The notes under the pieces were generated by a model, which was given only the letters and a program-made list of their open reading frames with translations, ran no database searches and was not told the origin of the DNA. Position numbers and translations under genes: made by a program. DNA of 64,000 nucleotides from Geobacter argillaceus (lineage in GTDB: Bacteria; Desulfobacterota; Desulfuromonadia; Geobacterales; DSM-12255), in contig NZ_VLLN01000016.1 in NCBI RefSeq assembly GCF_007830735.1, positions 35,112-99,111 on the forward strand, read 5' to 3'. This document shows, piece by piece, positions 1 through 9,812 of this stretch. Within the stretch, counting starts at the first letter, position 1. Each line of letters opens with the position of its first letter.

Positions 1-424
1 GGGTCGCGGGGTCGATGATGCCGAAGAAGAGGGTCGACGAAAAGAAGTGGTCCAGGGCCTGGCTGCGCCGGGCAAAGGAGGTCAGGAACCGGTTCACCTG
101 GGAGACCAGGCTCACCGGATCGCACTCCCCCTGGGTGGCGCGGTGGAGGTAGCCATAGACAAGGGACATGACGATCGAGGCGTGCAGGCCGTGGCCGGTC
201 ACATCGCCGATGAACAGGGTCTGGCAGCCGTCCGGCATGGTAATGAAATCGAAGTAGTCCCCTCCCAGTTCGTCGGCCATCTGGTTCCTGACGCCGATGC
301 AGCACCAGGTGCAAAGTGGCGAGCTTTTCGGAAAGAGCAGGTCCTCGATCTTGTGCGCCAGCGCCAGTTCGCCGTCTATGCAGGGGTCTGCGGCAATTTT
401 CGCCTTGTCGTCCGGTTCTGCCAT
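1..424 (-). CDS. SpoIIE-family protein serine phosphatase (3' end outside window)
   Basis: Reading the minus strand from ATG 424 gives an uninterrupted frame to the window edge (141 codons). It contains GGDYFDF and GDVTGHG, the two metal-binding Asp motifs of the PP2C-like SpoIIE/RsbU phosphatase domain. A strong ribosome site (GGAGGAGA) sits just upstream of the start. Only about 45 residues precede the first motif, so little or no sensory domain lies N-terminal to the catalytic domain in this copy. It is divergent from the histidine kinase that follows. Family members dephosphorylate anti-sigma-factor antagonists or other phosphoserine proteins; the partner is unknown. The C-terminus is missing. 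Confidence 0.85.
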   Translation of the reverse strand, partial: MAEPDDKAKIAADPCIDGELALAHKIEDLLFPKSSPLCTWCCIGVRNQMADELGGDYFDFITMPDGCQTLFIGDVTGHGLHASIVMSLVYGYLHRATQGECDPVSLVSQVNRFLTSFARRSQALDHFFSSTLFFGIIDPAT

Positions 425-472
425 GATTCTCTCCTCCTGTAGAGGCAGAGCGGCCGCGCCTGCCTCTACTAT

Positions 473-481
473 TGGTATACT
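473..481 (+). promoter_or_regulatory. Candidate extended -10 promoter element
   Basis: TGGTATACT is a TG-n-TATACT extended -10 in the divergent gap between the phosphatase and the histidine kinase, on the kinase strand. No convincing -35 is seen 17 bases upstream. Confidence 0.25.
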
Positions 482-549
482 CTAGCATGTTGCAGGAAGG
501 GTTCAAGCTAACCCGTTGCATATCCAGCCATTTTTGATAATCTGTGCGC

Positions 550-3033
550 ATGAATAAGGACGATGCGATAATGCACCAGGAAATGCGAGAACTCCGCAGA
601 CGACTCCAGGAAGCGGAAGAGATCATCCGAGCGCTTAGGAGCGGGAAAATCGCCGAACCGGCCATTGACTCCAGGATCAGCCTGGCCGGCATCCGGAAGG
701 ATGTTGCTCCATCAGACCGTATCCAGGTGGAGTCGACAACCGAAGACGCTCTGCAGAAAGCCAACGATGAACTGGAACTCAAGGTGCGGGAACGGACCGC
801 CGAGCTTGTCAGGGCAAATGAGGCACTGCAGACCGAGATTGCCGAACGGAAGCGTGTTGAGGATGCATTACGCAAGAGCGAGGCCCTCTACCGGGCCATT
901 GGTGAAAGCATCGAGTACGGGGTATGGGTCTGCGCCCCGGATGGCCGGAACATCTATGCCAGTGACAGTTTTCTTAAGATGGTCGGCATCACCCGGCAGC
1001 AGTGCTCGGATTTCGGCTGGGGCGATGTACTGCACCCCGACGACGCCGAGCAGACCATCTCCAAATGGAAGGAGTGTGTCGCCAGCGGTGGGGCATGGGA
1101 CATCGAACACCGCTTCAGGGGAGTCGACGGGATCTGGCATCATGTGCTCGCCCGCGGCGTACCGGTCAGGGACGAACAGGGGGAGATTCTCTGCTGGGCC
1201 GGCATCAACCTCGACATCAGCCGACTGAAAGATACGGAACAGTCACTGCGCGAAACAAGCCAGCGGCTGAAACTCATCGTCGAAACGGCAAACCTGCTCC
1301 TTGCGTCCGGCTCCCCCCAGGACGTAGTCGACAATCTCTGCCGAAAGGTAATGGCGTTTCTCGACTGCCAGCTGTTTTTCAATTTCCTTGTTGACGAGAA
1401 TGCCAACCGGCTTCACCTGAATGCCTGCGCCGGGATCTCCGAGACGGAGGCAGACGGTATCAGGTGGCTCGACATCGGGACAGCGGTCTGTGGTTGCGTG
1501 GCCAGGGACGGCTGCCGGATCGTGACCGAGAACATCTCCGGATCGAACGACCCGCGAACAGAGTTGGTACGGTCTTTTGGCATCCAGGCATACGCGTGCC
1601 ACCCCCTCGTCTCCAAACAGCGGGTCATCGGAACCCTCTCCTTTGGCAGCCGCTCCAAAACCAGCTTTACCGATAATGAACTGGAACTGATGAAAACCGT
1701 GGCCGACCAGGTAGCCCTTGCCATGGAGCGCCATATCGGCGAACAGGAGAGAGAGTCGCTGCTGCGGGAGCTTGCCCTGGAAAAGTCCCGCTGGCAGACC
1801 ACGGTCAACAACCTGCTCGATCCGGTAACCATCTGCGACGCCAGCGGCTGCGTCACCTATATCAACCCGGCCTATCAGAGGCTGATCGAACGCCCGCTCA
1901 ACGCTGACCTGGCAGTGGCCGACCATGCCGATTACTACCAGCTCTACCGGCCGGATGGCAGCTTGTTCCCGGCAGATGAACTGCCGCTGCAAAAGGCCGC
2001 CCTGACCGGTACGGAGGTCAAGGACGTGGAACTGATCCAGCGTGCCGCCGACGGCCGGGAGTTTGTCGCCATCTTCAGCGCTGCGCCGCTGCGCGATACC
2101 TACGGGCAGGTCATCGGTGCCGTTGCTGTCGGCCATGACATTACCCAGCTGCGACGTGCCGAGCGGTCGCTGCAAAAGGCCTATGACGAGCTGGAAAAAC
2201 GGGTTGCCGAGCGCACCTCGGAGCTGGCCAGCACGGTCAACGCCCTGATGGAAGAAGCTGTAGAGCGGGAAAAGGCGGAGCAGGCACTGCGCGTGGAGAC
2301 CGAGGAACGCCTGCGGGCAATGGAGCTGCTGCGGGAAAAGGACCGGATGCTCATGCAGCAAGGCCGCCAGGCAGCCCTGGGAGAGATGATCGGGAACATC
2401 GCCCACCAGTGGCTGCAGCCACTCAACAATCTGGGACTGCTCATTCAGGAACTCCCTATCAGCTATGCCGCCGGGGAGTTCAGCGGGGAGTATCTGGAAC
2501 AGAGCGTCAACCGGGCGATGCAGATGATCTACCACATGTCCCAGACCATCGACGGCTTCAGGAACTTCTTCCGGCCGGACAAGGAAAAGCGGCTCTTCTC
2601 CGTCAGCGCGGAGTTGACAAATACCCTCAATCTTCTCACGGGAAGCTTCCGGGAATTCGGGATACAATGTGACATCGTCACTAGTGAAGAGCTCATGATC
2701 GAGGGGTTCCCGAACGAGTTTTCCCAAGTGCTCCTCAACATCCTGCTCAACGCCAGGGATGCCTTCATCGAACGGAACGTCGTCACCCCCCGGGTTCAGG
2801 CAGCGCTCTTCCGGGAGCACGGCAGGGCCGTGATAACCATTACCGACAACGCCGGCGGCATCTCCGAGGAGATCATGGACCGGATTTTTGATCCGTATTT
2901 CACCACCAAGGGACCTGACAAGGGGACCGGCGTCGGCCTCTTCATGTCAAAGACCATTATTGAGAGCAATATGCACGGCACGCTCCGGGCACGTAACATC
3001 GACCACGGCGCCGAATTCAGGATCGAGATCTGA
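550..3033 (+). CDS. PAS-GAF-PAS sensor histidine kinase
   Basis: Putative soluble sensor kinase of about 827 residues. Order: N-terminal coiled coil (10-32), second coiled coil (about 68-112), PAS (about 115-235), GAF (about 245-400), second PAS (about 410-540), coiled coil, then transmitter. The transmitter has the H-box [10 protein letters not shown] with His near residue 619, N-box [11 protein letters not shown]1 DNAGGI, F-box FDPYFTTK and G2 GTGVGLFMS. No membrane segment is visible, so it probably senses cytoplasmic signals. The start is uncertain: GTG 544, ATG 550 and ATG 571 are in frame, and only ATG 571 has a purine-rich site (AAGGA, 10 bases upstream). The next gene, a receiver-bearing protein, begins one base after its stop, so the two probably form a phosphorelay pair. 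Confidence 0.88.
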   Translation: MNKDDAIMHQEMRELRRRLQEAEEIIRALRSGKIAEPAIDSRISLAGIRKDVAPSDRIQVESTTEDALQKANDELELKVRERTAELVRANEALQTEIAERKRVEDALRKSEALYRAIGESIEYGVWVCAPDGRNIYASDSFLKMVGITRQQCSDFGWGDVLHPDDAEQTISKWKECVASGGAWDIEHRFRGVDGIWHHVLARGVPVRDEQGEILCWAGINLDISRLKDTEQSLRETSQRLKLIVETANLLLASGSPQDVVDNLCRKVMAFLDCQLFFNFLVDENANRLHLNACAGISETEADGIRWLDIGTAVCGCVARDGCRIVTENISGSNDPRTELVRSFGIQAYACHPLVSKQRVIGTLSFGSRSKTSFTDNELELMKTVADQVALAMERHIGEQERESLLRELALEKSRWQTTVNNLLDPVTICDASGCVTYINPAYQRLIERPLNADLAVADHADYYQLYRPDGSLFPADELPLQKAALTGTEVKDVELIQRAADGREFVAIFSAAPLRDTYGQVIGAVAVGHDITQLRRAERSLQKAYDELEKRVAERTSELASTVNALMEEAVEREKAEQALRVETEERLRAMELLREKDRMLMQQGRQAALGEMIGNIAHQWLQPLNNLGLLIQELPISYAAGEFSGEYLEQSVNRAMQMIYHMSQTIDGFRNFFRPDKEKRLFSVSAELTNTLNLLTGSFREFGIQCDIVTSEELMIEGFPNEFSQVLLNILLNARDAFIERNVVTPRVQAALFREHGRAVITITDNAGGISEEIMDRIFDPYFTTKGPDKGTGVGLFMSKTIIESNMHGTLRARNIDHGAEFRIEI

Positions 3034-3034
3034 C

Positions 3035-4582
3035 ATGAAACCATCATCCGCCACTACGGTACCCATCTCAATCCTCCTGGTGGAAGACGAAGCCGAGACC
3101 AGGGAGATCCTGAGCAGGATGCTCACCATCAAACTGCCCGAAATCCGGCTCTTGTGTGCCGAAAACGGCAAGAACGGCCTGGAGCTCTACCAGGAGCACC
3201 GGCCGGACCTGGTCATCACCGACATCAACATGCCGCTCATGGATGGACTCAGCATGGCCGGGGCAATCAGGGAACTGCATCAGGAAACGCACATCATCGT
3301 CCTGACAGCGTACAACGATACCCACTATCTGCTGCATGCCATTGAAGCGGGAATCACCCATTACGTTCTGAAACCGATCAACCGGCACAAACTCTTTGCC
3401 AGCATTGATCAATGCCTTGCCAGAATCCGTCTTGAACAGCAGGTCAGGGAACAGGAGAAATTCATCCGCACATTGTCACGGGCCGTGGAGAGAAGCCCGA
3501 GCATGGTCATGATCACCGCGTGTAACGGCGCCGTCGAGTATGTAACTCCCCGGTTTACCGAGATAACCGGTTATGCCGTCAGTGATATCGTTGGCAAGAA
3601 TCTGCGGTCGCTGCTTGCCGACAACGTGGCTCCCGACGTTGCGGAAGAGCTCTGGAAGACCATCTGCAGTGGCAAGGAGTGGCGGGGCGAGCTGCAGAAC
3701 CGCACCAAGGGGGGGGAGCGCTACTGGGAGTCGGTGGCAATCACCTCGATAGCTGACGAACAGGGCGCCATCACCAATTTCGTTATCGAAAAGGAAGACA
3801 TCACCCGGCGGAAGGTGGCCGAGGAAGAGATCGAATCCCTGAACGTCCGCCTTGCCGAGCGGGCCGCGGAACTGGAGGCCCTCAACGGGGCGCTGGAGGC
3901 GTTCAACTACACCGTTTCCCACGACCTGCGCACACCATTGACGGTGATCAACGGCTATAATCAGTTACTGCGCGAACGGTATGGCGACAGACTGGACCAG
4001 GAGGGGGCAGGATATCTGCAGACGATTGCCGATGAAGTACAGCAGATGAACAAGCTCATCCGCTCGCTGCTTGAATTTTCCCGGCTGGGCCGCCAGAATC
4101 TGGAATGTTCCGAGATAGACCTCAGCAATCTGGCCAAGGCGGTTGCGGAAGACTTGAAACGGAAAATGCCCGAACGGGTGGTCACCTTCGTGCTGCAGGA
4201 TGGTATCTGCTGCAATGGTGACTATGCCCTGCTGAGGGTCGTACTGGCAAATCTGCTGGGCAATGCCTGGAAATACACGGGCCGGAACGAGAAGGCCATC
4301 ATTGAATTCGGCGCGCTCGTCGTCCAGGGAGAGCCAGCCTATTTCGTTCGTGATAACGGCGCCGGTTTCGACATGGCCAAGGTGGACATGCTGTTTGCCC
4401 CCTTCCAGAGGCTGCACTCGGCAGAAGAGTTCGAAGGCCACGGCATCGGTCTGGCCACAGTGGCACAGATCATCAAACGCCACAACGGTCGGGTTTGGGC
4501 CGAGGGAGTTCCCGGCAGCGGGGCAACCATCTATTTCACCCTGGGGATGAGCAACCAGTCAGCTCACGCTCTTTCTCGCTAA
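3035..4582 (+). CDS. Response regulator receiver-PAS-histidine kinase hybrid
   Basis: 515 residues. An N-terminal receiver (1-125) has the acidic pair ED at 17-18, phospho-acceptor Asp63 in [12 protein letters not shown], the switch Thr in LTAYND and Lys in LKPINRH. A PAS domain (about 140-260) and short coiled coil follow, then a HisKA domain with His296 in [10 protein letters not shown] and an HATPase with DNGAGF and HGIGLATV. It begins one base after the stop of the upstream kinase, so co-transcription and phosphotransfer from that kinase to Asp63 are likely (inference). The open frame extends upstream to 2888, but that part only shadows the first kinase. No DNA-binding domain is present, so output probably goes to another, unlinked regulator. 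Confidence 0.88.
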   Translation: MKPSSATTVPISILLVEDEAETREILSRMLTIKLPEIRLLCAENGKNGLELYQEHRPDLVITDINMPLMDGLSMAGAIRELHQETHIIVLTAYNDTHYLLHAIEAGITHYVLKPINRHKLFASIDQCLARIRLEQQVREQEKFIRTLSRAVERSPSMVMITACNGAVEYVTPRFTEITGYAVSDIVGKNLRSLLADNVAPDVAEELWKTICSGKEWRGELQNRTKGGERYWESVAITSIADEQGAITNFVIEKEDITRRKVAEEEIESLNVRLAERAAELEALNGALEAFNYTVSHDLRTPLTVINGYNQLLRERYGDRLDQEGAGYLQTIADEVQQMNKLIRSLLEFSRLGRQNLECSEIDLSNLAKAVAEDLKRKMPERVVTFVLQDGICCNGDYALLRVVLANLLGNAWKYTGRNEKAIIEFGALVVQGEPAYFVRDNGAGFDMAKVDMLFAPFQRLHSAEEFEGHGIGLATVAQIIKRHNGRVWAEGVPGSGATIYFTLGMSNQSAHALSR

Positions 4583-4816
4583 CCACTCTGCAAACTGTAC
4601 CAGGTCATCACTATCTTCATCAGGAGCTGTCAGCCGACCCAGGTCATTCCCCTGCCTGTCGAGGATGAAATCGGCAGCATCAGCATCACCTACCCCCTCC
4701 TCCTGAGTGGAAATGGAGTAGCCCAGTTGGTTGACCGGCTTCAGCCAGTCAGGCTCTTTCTCTTCGAAAAGAGCGAGCTGTCCGTAATCTTCGGGTTTTT
4801 TACCTCGCCTGGCCAC
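4559..4816 (-). CDS. Small acidic hypothetical protein
   Basis: 85 residues from GTG 4816, chosen because GGAGG lies six bases upstream on the minus strand. The product starts VARRGKKPEDYGQLALFEE and continues with an acidic, soluble sequence rich in Asp/Glu (DADAADFILD, DEDSDDLVQF). It overlaps the 3' end of the upstream kinase by 24 bases in convergent orientation. I recognise no family. The good ribosome site and amphipathic C-terminus make it more than a shadow, but it could still be spurious. Confidence 0.5.
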   Translation of the reverse strand: MARRGKKPEDYGQLALFEEKEPDWLKPVNQLGYSISTQEEGVGDADAADFILDRQGNDLGRLTAPDEDSDDLVQFAEWLARKSVS

Positions 4817-4901
4817 TCGCAACCTCCGAAAGTGACAATTATCTATCGACCGCAGATTTTTGCAAGCGCGAAATGTGGGTTGACTTGTGCCCAAGAACAA
4901 C

Positions 4902-4935
4902 AAAAAGGCCCCACGGAAAACCCGTGAAGCCTTTA
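4902..4935 (-). terminator. Rho-independent terminator of tRNA-Leu
   Basis: Read on the minus strand, a GC-rich stem (GGCTTCACGGG / CCGTGGGGCC with loop TTTT) is followed by TTTTTG, immediately after the tRNA 3' end. Confidence 0.7.
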
Positions 4936-4944
4936 TTTATCTAC

Positions 4945-5030
4945 TGGTGCGGGCGGGGAGACTCGAACTCCCACGTGCGTGACACGCCAGATCCTAAGTC
5001 TGGTCCGTCTACCAATTCCGGCACGCCCGC
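4945..5030 (-). tRNA. tRNA-Leu (anticodon TAG)
   Basis: 86 bases on the minus strand, including an encoded CCA. The acceptor stem GCGGGCG pairs with CGCCCGC. The anticodon stem CCAGA/TCTGG encloses loop CTTAGGA (anticodon TAG, reading CUA). A variable arm of class II length (GCGTGTCACGCACGT) and T-loop TTCGAGT are present. These are all Leu tRNA features. Confidence 0.95.
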
Positions 5031-5104
5031 AAATCGTCTGGAGGGATTTTATAGCATGCGCTGCCCGTGGAGACAAGGGCCAAAGAGCCACCCGTGACGA
5101 AGTG

Positions 5105-5563
5105 CTACCCCCGGTGTCGCTCCTTCAAGGCCTGGGCAACCTCACGCTTCTGCTCCTTCTTCTTCAGATCCTCCCGCTTGTCGTGGAGTTTCTTACCTTT
5201 CGCCAGTCCCAGCTCGACTTTGACCTTGCCATCCTTGAAGTAGAGGCGAAGCGGAATCAGGGTGTACCCCTGCTCACGAATTTGGCTGAAGAGGCGGATG
5301 ATTTCCTTCTTGTGCAGCAAAAGCTTGCGCATCCGGTCGGGATCGTGGTTCTCCCGGTTGCCGAAGTCGTAGGGAGAGATGTGCAGGTTGTGCAGGTAGG
5401 CCTCACCGTCCCGCACCATGGCAAAGGCATCGCCGAGGTTTGCCTTTCCCATGCGCAGCGACTTGACCTCGGTCCCCTGCAGGACAATGCCGGCCTCGGC
5501 CCGTTCTTCGATGAAATATTCGTGGAAGGCCTTTTTGTTTGTACAGATCAGCTTTTCGCCCAT
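5105..5563 (-). CDS. smpB: SsrA-binding protein SmpB
   Basis: 152 residues. SmpB binds tmRNA and delivers it to stalled ribosomes. Family hallmarks are visible: [10 protein letters not shown] near the start, [13 protein letters not shown], the HISPYDFGN loop, [15 protein letters not shown], and the lysine-rich C-terminal tail beginning [11 protein letters not shown], which forms a helix in the decoding centre. Length is typical. The ssrA gene is not in the window. It lies just upstream of the tRNA-Leu on the same strand. Confidence 0.97.
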   Translation of the reverse strand: MGEKLICTNKKAFHEYFIEERAEAGIVLQGTEVKSLRMGKANLGDAFAMVRDGEAYLHNLHISPYDFGNRENHDPDRMRKLLLHKKEIIRLFSQIREQGYTLIPLRLYFKDGKVKVELGLAKGKKLHDKREDLKKKEQKREVAQALKERHRG

Positions 5564-5615
5564 GGGCGCATACTAGCAGAGGGGCAAAAGAAATGGCAAC
5601 CGTTTTACTGATGGC

Positions 5616-6854
5616 TCAAAGTTCCTCCCCGGCGCAGAACACATGTTCGAGCTGACTCTGGCCGATGATGCCGGTGTAGAGGCTATCGGCGGTAACGGCC
5701 GGGGGAGCGGTCACCACCAGGAAGTCGGCCCGCTTGCCGATCTCGATCGATCCGACTTCATGCGCCAGTCTCAGTGCGTGGGCGCCGCCAAGCGTCGCCA
5801 TGGCCAGGACCTCGGCAGGTGAAAACAGCGGCTGCCGGTCGAGAAGAAAGCGCATTTCATCCCACAGGGAGAGAGAGTCGTTGCTGGCCAGTGAGTCGGT
5901 GCCAAGTGCCAGGGGAATCCCGGCCTTTTTCAACAGGGCTGCCGGCGCCGTACCGACAGCCAGGCGCTCGTTGCTCCTCGGGCAGAGAACTACCGCAACT
6001 CCGCGCCGGGCAAGGATATCCGCATCTGACGGAGTGATTTGCACCGCGTGCACTGCCGTCATGTTGGCATCAAGCAGTTCGAGGGCATCGAGGAACGCTG
6101 TTGGCGTTGTATGCCGGGGGGCAGGCAGATAGTCCTCCCAACCGGCAAAGGGGTAGATCTGCTCGGCCAGGTCACCGGTCGTATCATGAAAGAACCGGAG
6201 CTCTTCCTGGGATTCGGCCAGGTGGGTCATGAGGGGGACGCCCAACTCCTTCCCCATAGCGGCTAAGCGGCTGAAAAACGGCCCCACGACAGTATGGGGG
6301 GCGTGGGGAGAAATCCCCGGCAGCAGACGGCCAGACGGGAAACTCGTCAACGCCTCGTACAGATCGGCGGCCAGACGGGCACAGCGTGCCGGCTCCATAC
6401 CGAGCGCCTCGAAGAAAATCCGCCCCCCCAGGGCAGATGTCGTGTAGTGGGGCAGCAGGGAGCGTTCCGAGAGGATCTCCCCCACGGTCGTGGTGCCGGT
6501 TTCCAGACACTTGGCAATCCCTTCGGCAACCGAATGGGCGAGCTCGGTTGCCGTCAGCCCCCGCCGGATCTTGATGACCTGCATGATCCAGTCGGCATAG
6601 GTCCGCGGCATGTAGTGCAGCCCTTTGCGGATCTTCCAGGCAGGGAAGTGGGTCAGTTCCAGATGGGTGTGGGCATTCACCAGCCCCGGCATGATGACCC
6701 CGCCGGGGAAATCCCGCACCGGCCCCGGCCAGGTCCTGCGCAGTTCGGCAAGGGGGCCGACAGCGGCAATGCGGCCGTTTTCCACGACCATTGCCCCCCC
6801 GGTCATCGGGGGGCTGGCAACAGAGAGAAGGCAGGAAGCGGCAAAAATCTGCAT
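5616..6854 (-). CDS. Amidohydrolase, S-adenosylhomocysteine/aminofutalosine deaminase-like
   Basis: 412 residues of the metallo-dependent hydrolase (ATZ/TRZ, chlorohydrolase) superfamily. Metal ligands are seen in the HxH of GLVNAHTHLELTHF (about 57-70), ISPHAPHTV, the His of MTHLAESQEE and the Asp of LGTDSLASND. Start ATG 6854 has GAGG six bases upstream. Family members deaminate adenosyl compounds such as S-adenosylhomocysteine, methylthioadenosine or 6-amino-6-deoxyfutalosine. A futalosine-pathway role (MqnX-like) is attractive because a UbiD-family decarboxylase is also encoded at 38.3-40.1 kb, but substrate cannot be read from sequence alone. Confidence 0.8.
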   Translation of the reverse strand: MQIFAASCLLSVASPPMTGGAMVVENGRIAAVGPLAELRRTWPGPVRDFPGGVIMPGLVNAHTHLELTHFPAWKIRKGLHYMPRTYADWIMQVIKIRRGLTATELAHSVAEGIAKCLETGTTTVGEILSERSLLPHYTTSALGGRIFFEALGMEPARCARLAADLYEALTSFPSGRLLPGISPHAPHTVVGPFFSRLAAMGKELGVPLMTHLAESQEELRFFHDTTGDLAEQIYPFAGWEDYLPAPRHTTPTAFLDALELLDANMTAVHAVQITPSDADILARRGVAVVLCPRSNERLAVGTAPAALLKKAGIPLALGTDSLASNDSLSLWDEMRFLLDRQPLFSPAEVLAMATLGGAHALRLAHEVGSIEIGKRADFLVVTAPPAVTADSLYTGIIGQSQLEHVFCAGEEL

Positions 6855-6910
6855 CGTTGGCCTCGTTCACTGGTTTCGAATCAGCACCTCGCTCCATTGT
6901 AGCAGGCAAT

Positions 6911-6945
6911 AAGAAAAGGGCAAAAGCCGCACGGCCTTTGCCCTT
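6911..6945 (-). terminator. Rho-independent terminator
   Basis: On the minus strand GGGCAAAGGCCG / CGGCTTTTGCCC forms a long stem followed by TTTTCTTATT. It ends the panB-panC-panP transcript or isolates the amidohydrolase from it. Confidence 0.65.
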
Positions 6946-7011
6946 CATAAGAATTAGTGCTGTCCGGTCAGGAAATTGCTGCACAGCTTTGAAGCCCCGT
7001 TAGGGGCGCTC

Positions 7012-7128
7012 GCCGGTAGCCGGGGGATTCATCCCCCGGATCTGTTGCAAATATATCTCTGCGTCACGTACGTGACGAGCGTGGCATTTTGCCAAGATGA
7101 CCGGGGAATAAATTCCCCGGCTACCGGC
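7012..7128. repeat. Palindromic REP-like element with perfect 14-bp ends
   Basis: The outer arms at 7012-7025 (GCCGGTAGCCGGGG) and 7115-7128 are exact inverted copies. Each arm is itself part of a 20-bp palindrome: 7021-7040 (CCGGGGGATTCATCCCCCGG) and 7101-7120 (CCGGGGAATAAATTCCCCGG). Between them lies a perfect 14-bp palindrome, 7063-7076 (GTCACGTACGTGAC). This is the architecture of paired REP units (REPIN/BIME) or a small MITE. It occupies the 3' side of panP. The core differs from the REP units in the CRISPR region. Confidence 0.75.
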
Positions 7129-7175
7129 ATTCTGTCCTTTAGGCCTTTTGGGTCCGAAGGGACGTAGGCAAGAGC

Positions 7176-8852
7176 TTACGCAGACGCTGCTGGTCGACAA
7201 GGGACAGCTTCCTCTATTCCGGCACAGAGTTCCTCAACCTGCTGCAGCAAGGTTTGTATCTCCGGCTGTTGCACGATCTCGCACTGTTCAGCCAGGACCG
7301 CCGCCAAAATCTCATTGGTCGTCAGCGGGTTGGCCAGCACGACGCGCAGAACGGTGAGTTCCTCACCATAGTGCGCCATAGCCAGCCTCGTCCGGGAGAC
7401 AAAGGATTTCCCCGCTTCCCGCTGATATTTCTGCAAGAGCTGGCTGACCTGGTCAAGGAGAGCATTGATGTCGGCGCGCTGCGCAGCAGTTGCTCCGGCC
7501 AAGGACTGCTGCACTTTGAGCGGACAGTAGCGGTAGGTGAGGATATTCAGCTCCGGTTCGCTGGTCAGTTCGAAATCGGGATGTTGCCGGATCATGTCGG
7601 CAAAGGTTCGCGCCCGCTCGATCCCCATATCGATGAGGAGCTCATACCCTTTGCGACCGATGATCGAAAACCCGGCATGAACCAGCATTGACATCCCCGG
7701 TCGCGACCCTTCAAGGGTATGGCTGCCGAGGTCCTTGGAACCAAGACGGAGAATATAATTGGCGTGATGTTCAATCGCCGACAGGGCGGTGGGATCTTTA
7801 AAGACGACCATCCCCGCCCCCATCGGCACATACAGCTGCTTGTGCCCATCGATGGTAACCGAATCGGCCCGCTCGATACCGGCGAGCAGGGAACGGTAAC
7901 GGTCGGAAAAGAGGGTCGGCCCTCCCCAGGCAGCATCGACATGAAAATGGCAGCCGAGCTCCTGGGCGAAATCGGCCATCGCCTCCAGCGGGTCGACGTT
8001 GCCGGTTTCGGTCGTCCCGGCGATGCCGACCAGTGCCAGCGGGAGAATGTTCCGGTCCTGCAAGCGCCGGCATTCTTCTCTCAAGAGCTTCATATCGATG
8101 CGGTTATGTGCATCGGTCTTCACCTTGAGCAGGTTGTCCCGGCCGAGACCGAGGAGGTCGGCGACCTTGCCGAAAGAATAGTGTCCGCGCTCGGAGACGA
8201 GGAAGGCAATCCCGTCAGCTCCGCGATGTTTCAGAGCACTGGCCAACCCCTCCTGGGCAATGCCACGGAAAGCGCCATCCGGCGCGAAGAGGCGGTTTCG
8301 CGCCACCCACAGCGCCGTGGTATTGGCGATGGTGCCGCCGGAGCAGAAGGCCCCCAGGGCATGCTGGCTGTTGTGAATCCATGGGGGATAGAAGTCGTCG
8401 TCGCGGCGATAGACCAGGTGATGGAGCATGGCAAGAACCTGCCGCTCCATCGGCGTAAAGGCCTTGGAGGTCTCCACCTTGACCACATTCTGGTTGAGAG
8501 CGGTCATGAGGCGCGCCATGGGAAGCATGAAGTAGGGGAGCGCCGAGGTCATGTGACCGACAAAGCCGGGGGCAGCGGTATGGACCGACTGGGCGACGAG
8601 GTTCTCCTTGACGAATTCGGTATATTCGGAGACGTAGGTCGGTTCTTCAGGGATGGTGAAGGAGGAGAAATCTGCTTCGATCTCTTCGAGGTTGCGTTCA
8701 ATGGCAACGATATGGGTCTGCAAAAAGCCGGTGACATCGCCGGTAATCGCCTGGTCGATAGCGCCGAGGGTCGAGTCGGGCGCTTCCGGCACGGTAAAGA
8801 TCCGGTAAAGGTTTTCCAGATTGGCGCGGGCTACGTCACGATTTTTTGGCAT
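7176..8852 (-). CDS. panP: PLP-dependent aspartate 1-decarboxylase PanP
   Basis: 558 residues, group II PLP decarboxylase fold. The PLP lysine is in TIDGHKQLYVPMGAG; FHVDAAWGGP carries the cofactor-contacting Asp; FCSGGTIANTTAL is the phosphate-binding region. PanP makes beta-alanine from aspartate in bacteria that lack pyruvoyl-type PanD. The assignment over a generic glutamate or tyrosine decarboxylase rests on position: it is the third gene after panB and panC on one strand, which would place the beta-alanine-forming step beside its consumer. It starts at ATG 8852, 96 bases after panC. A terminator and REP-like element follow. Confidence 0.85.
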   Translation of the reverse strand: MPKNRDVARANLENLYRIFTVPEAPDSTLGAIDQAITGDVTGFLQTHIVAIERNLEEIEADFSSFTIPEEPTYVSEYTEFVKENLVAQSVHTAAPGFVGHMTSALPYFMLPMARLMTALNQNVVKVETSKAFTPMERQVLAMLHHLVYRRDDDFYPPWIHNSQHALGAFCSGGTIANTTALWVARNRLFAPDGAFRGIAQEGLASALKHRGADGIAFLVSERGHYSFGKVADLLGLGRDNLLKVKTDAHNRIDMKLLREECRRLQDRNILPLALVGIAGTTETGNVDPLEAMADFAQELGCHFHVDAAWGGPTLFSDRYRSLLAGIERADSVTIDGHKQLYVPMGAGMVVFKDPTALSAIEHHANYILRLGSKDLGSHTLEGSRPGMSMLVHAGFSIIGRKGYELLIDMGIERARTFADMIRQHPDFELTSEPELNILTYRYCPLKVQQSLAGATAAQRADINALLDQVSQLLQKYQREAGKSFVSRTRLAMAHYGEELTVLRVVLANPLTTNEILAAVLAEQCEIVQQPEIQTLLQQVEELCAGIEEAVPCRPAASA

Positions 8853-8948
8853 GGTCGTTTAACCTTCGGGTTAGTGGTCGTCGAGTGACCGACTGGCGGA
8901 CGTATACGTAAGAAAGCACGGATCTCGGGGACGAACCTTTCTGAAAAA

Positions 8949-9800
8949 TCAGTCATCCTCGCCAAGCACGCAGTTGTCGATCAGTCTGGTGGTTCCTATC
9001 TTCACCGCCAGGGCCAGCAGGGTCTGATCATCGGCAATGGCGACCTCCTGCAGGGTTGTCCCATGGCGAAATTCCACATAATCGATCACCGGGGTCTGCT
9101 CGGCCTCAATGGCTGCGATGACCAGTTGCCGCAACGTGGCCACGTTCCTTTCGCCGGCCCGATAGGCCGTGCGGACCGCGCCCAGCCCCCTGCTGAGGCA
9201 GAGGGCCTTTAGCCGCTCGTCGGGTGAGAGGTAGGCGTTCCGGGAACTCATTGCCAGACCGTCCGGCTCCCGGATAATCGGCATCCCGACAATTGTCACC
9301 GGCATGTTCAGATCGATGACCATCTGCCTGATCACCGCCAGTTGCTGGAAATCCTTTTTGCCGAAAAACGCGACCGTCGGCTGGACGATGTTGAACAGCT
9401 TGCAGACCACGGTGGTCACTCCCCGAAAATGTCCGGGCCGGCTGGCGCCACAGAGGGGAAGACTGATCTCTTCCACGTTCACGTAGGTCTGGAATCCCGG
9501 CGGGTAGATATCCTCGGCCGAAGGGAGAAAGAGGAGGTCCACTCCGGCGGCCTCGGCGATCCTGGTGTCACGCGCCAGGTCCCGGGGATAGGTGGAAAGA
9601 TCCTCGCCGCGACCGAACTGGGTCGGGTTGACGAAGATGCTGGCAACCAGCAGTTCTCCCTTGCCCCGCCCGGCCCGCATCAGGGAGGCATGGCCATCAT
9701 GGAGATACCCCATGGTCGGCACCAGGGCGATCTCTTCTCCTGCCCGCCGTACCGCCAGGGCCATCTCCTGCATCTGACCGACTGATTCGATGATCTGCAT
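8949..9800 (-). CDS. panC: Pantothenate synthetase
   Basis: 283 residues, normal length. It condenses pantoate and beta-alanine using ATP. Nucleotidylyltransferase signatures are visible: [14 protein letters not shown] (HIGH-like), [27 protein letters not shown] and the KMSKS-like MSSRNAYLS. It sits 12 bases downstream of panB in the order panB-panC-panP, so the three genes supply both substrates and the synthetase. Confidence 0.97.
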   Translation of the reverse strand: MQIIESVGQMQEMALAVRRAGEEIALVPTMGYLHDGHASLMRAGRGKGELLVASIFVNPTQFGRGEDLSTYPRDLARDTRIAEAAGVDLLFLPSAEDIYPPGFQTYVNVEEISLPLCGASRPGHFRGVTTVVCKLFNIVQPTVAFFGKKDFQQLAVIRQMVIDLNMPVTIVGMPIIREPDGLAMSSRNAYLSPDERLKALCLSRGLGAVRTAYRAGERNVATLRQLVIAAIEAEQTPVIDYVEFRHGTTLQEVAIADDQTLLALAVKIGTTRLIDNCVLGEDD

Positions 9801-9812
9801 AACTCAGGTTTC

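Noticed and set aside
1243..2820. 525-codon minus-strand open frame opposite the first histidine kinase
   Set aside because: The plus strand has complete PAS, GAF and kinase motifs; the minus frame has none and is a codon-bias shadow.
4945..5030. tRNA-Leu as an attachment site for an integrated element
   Set aside because: No integrase and no duplicated tRNA 3' end is seen in the flanking sequence.
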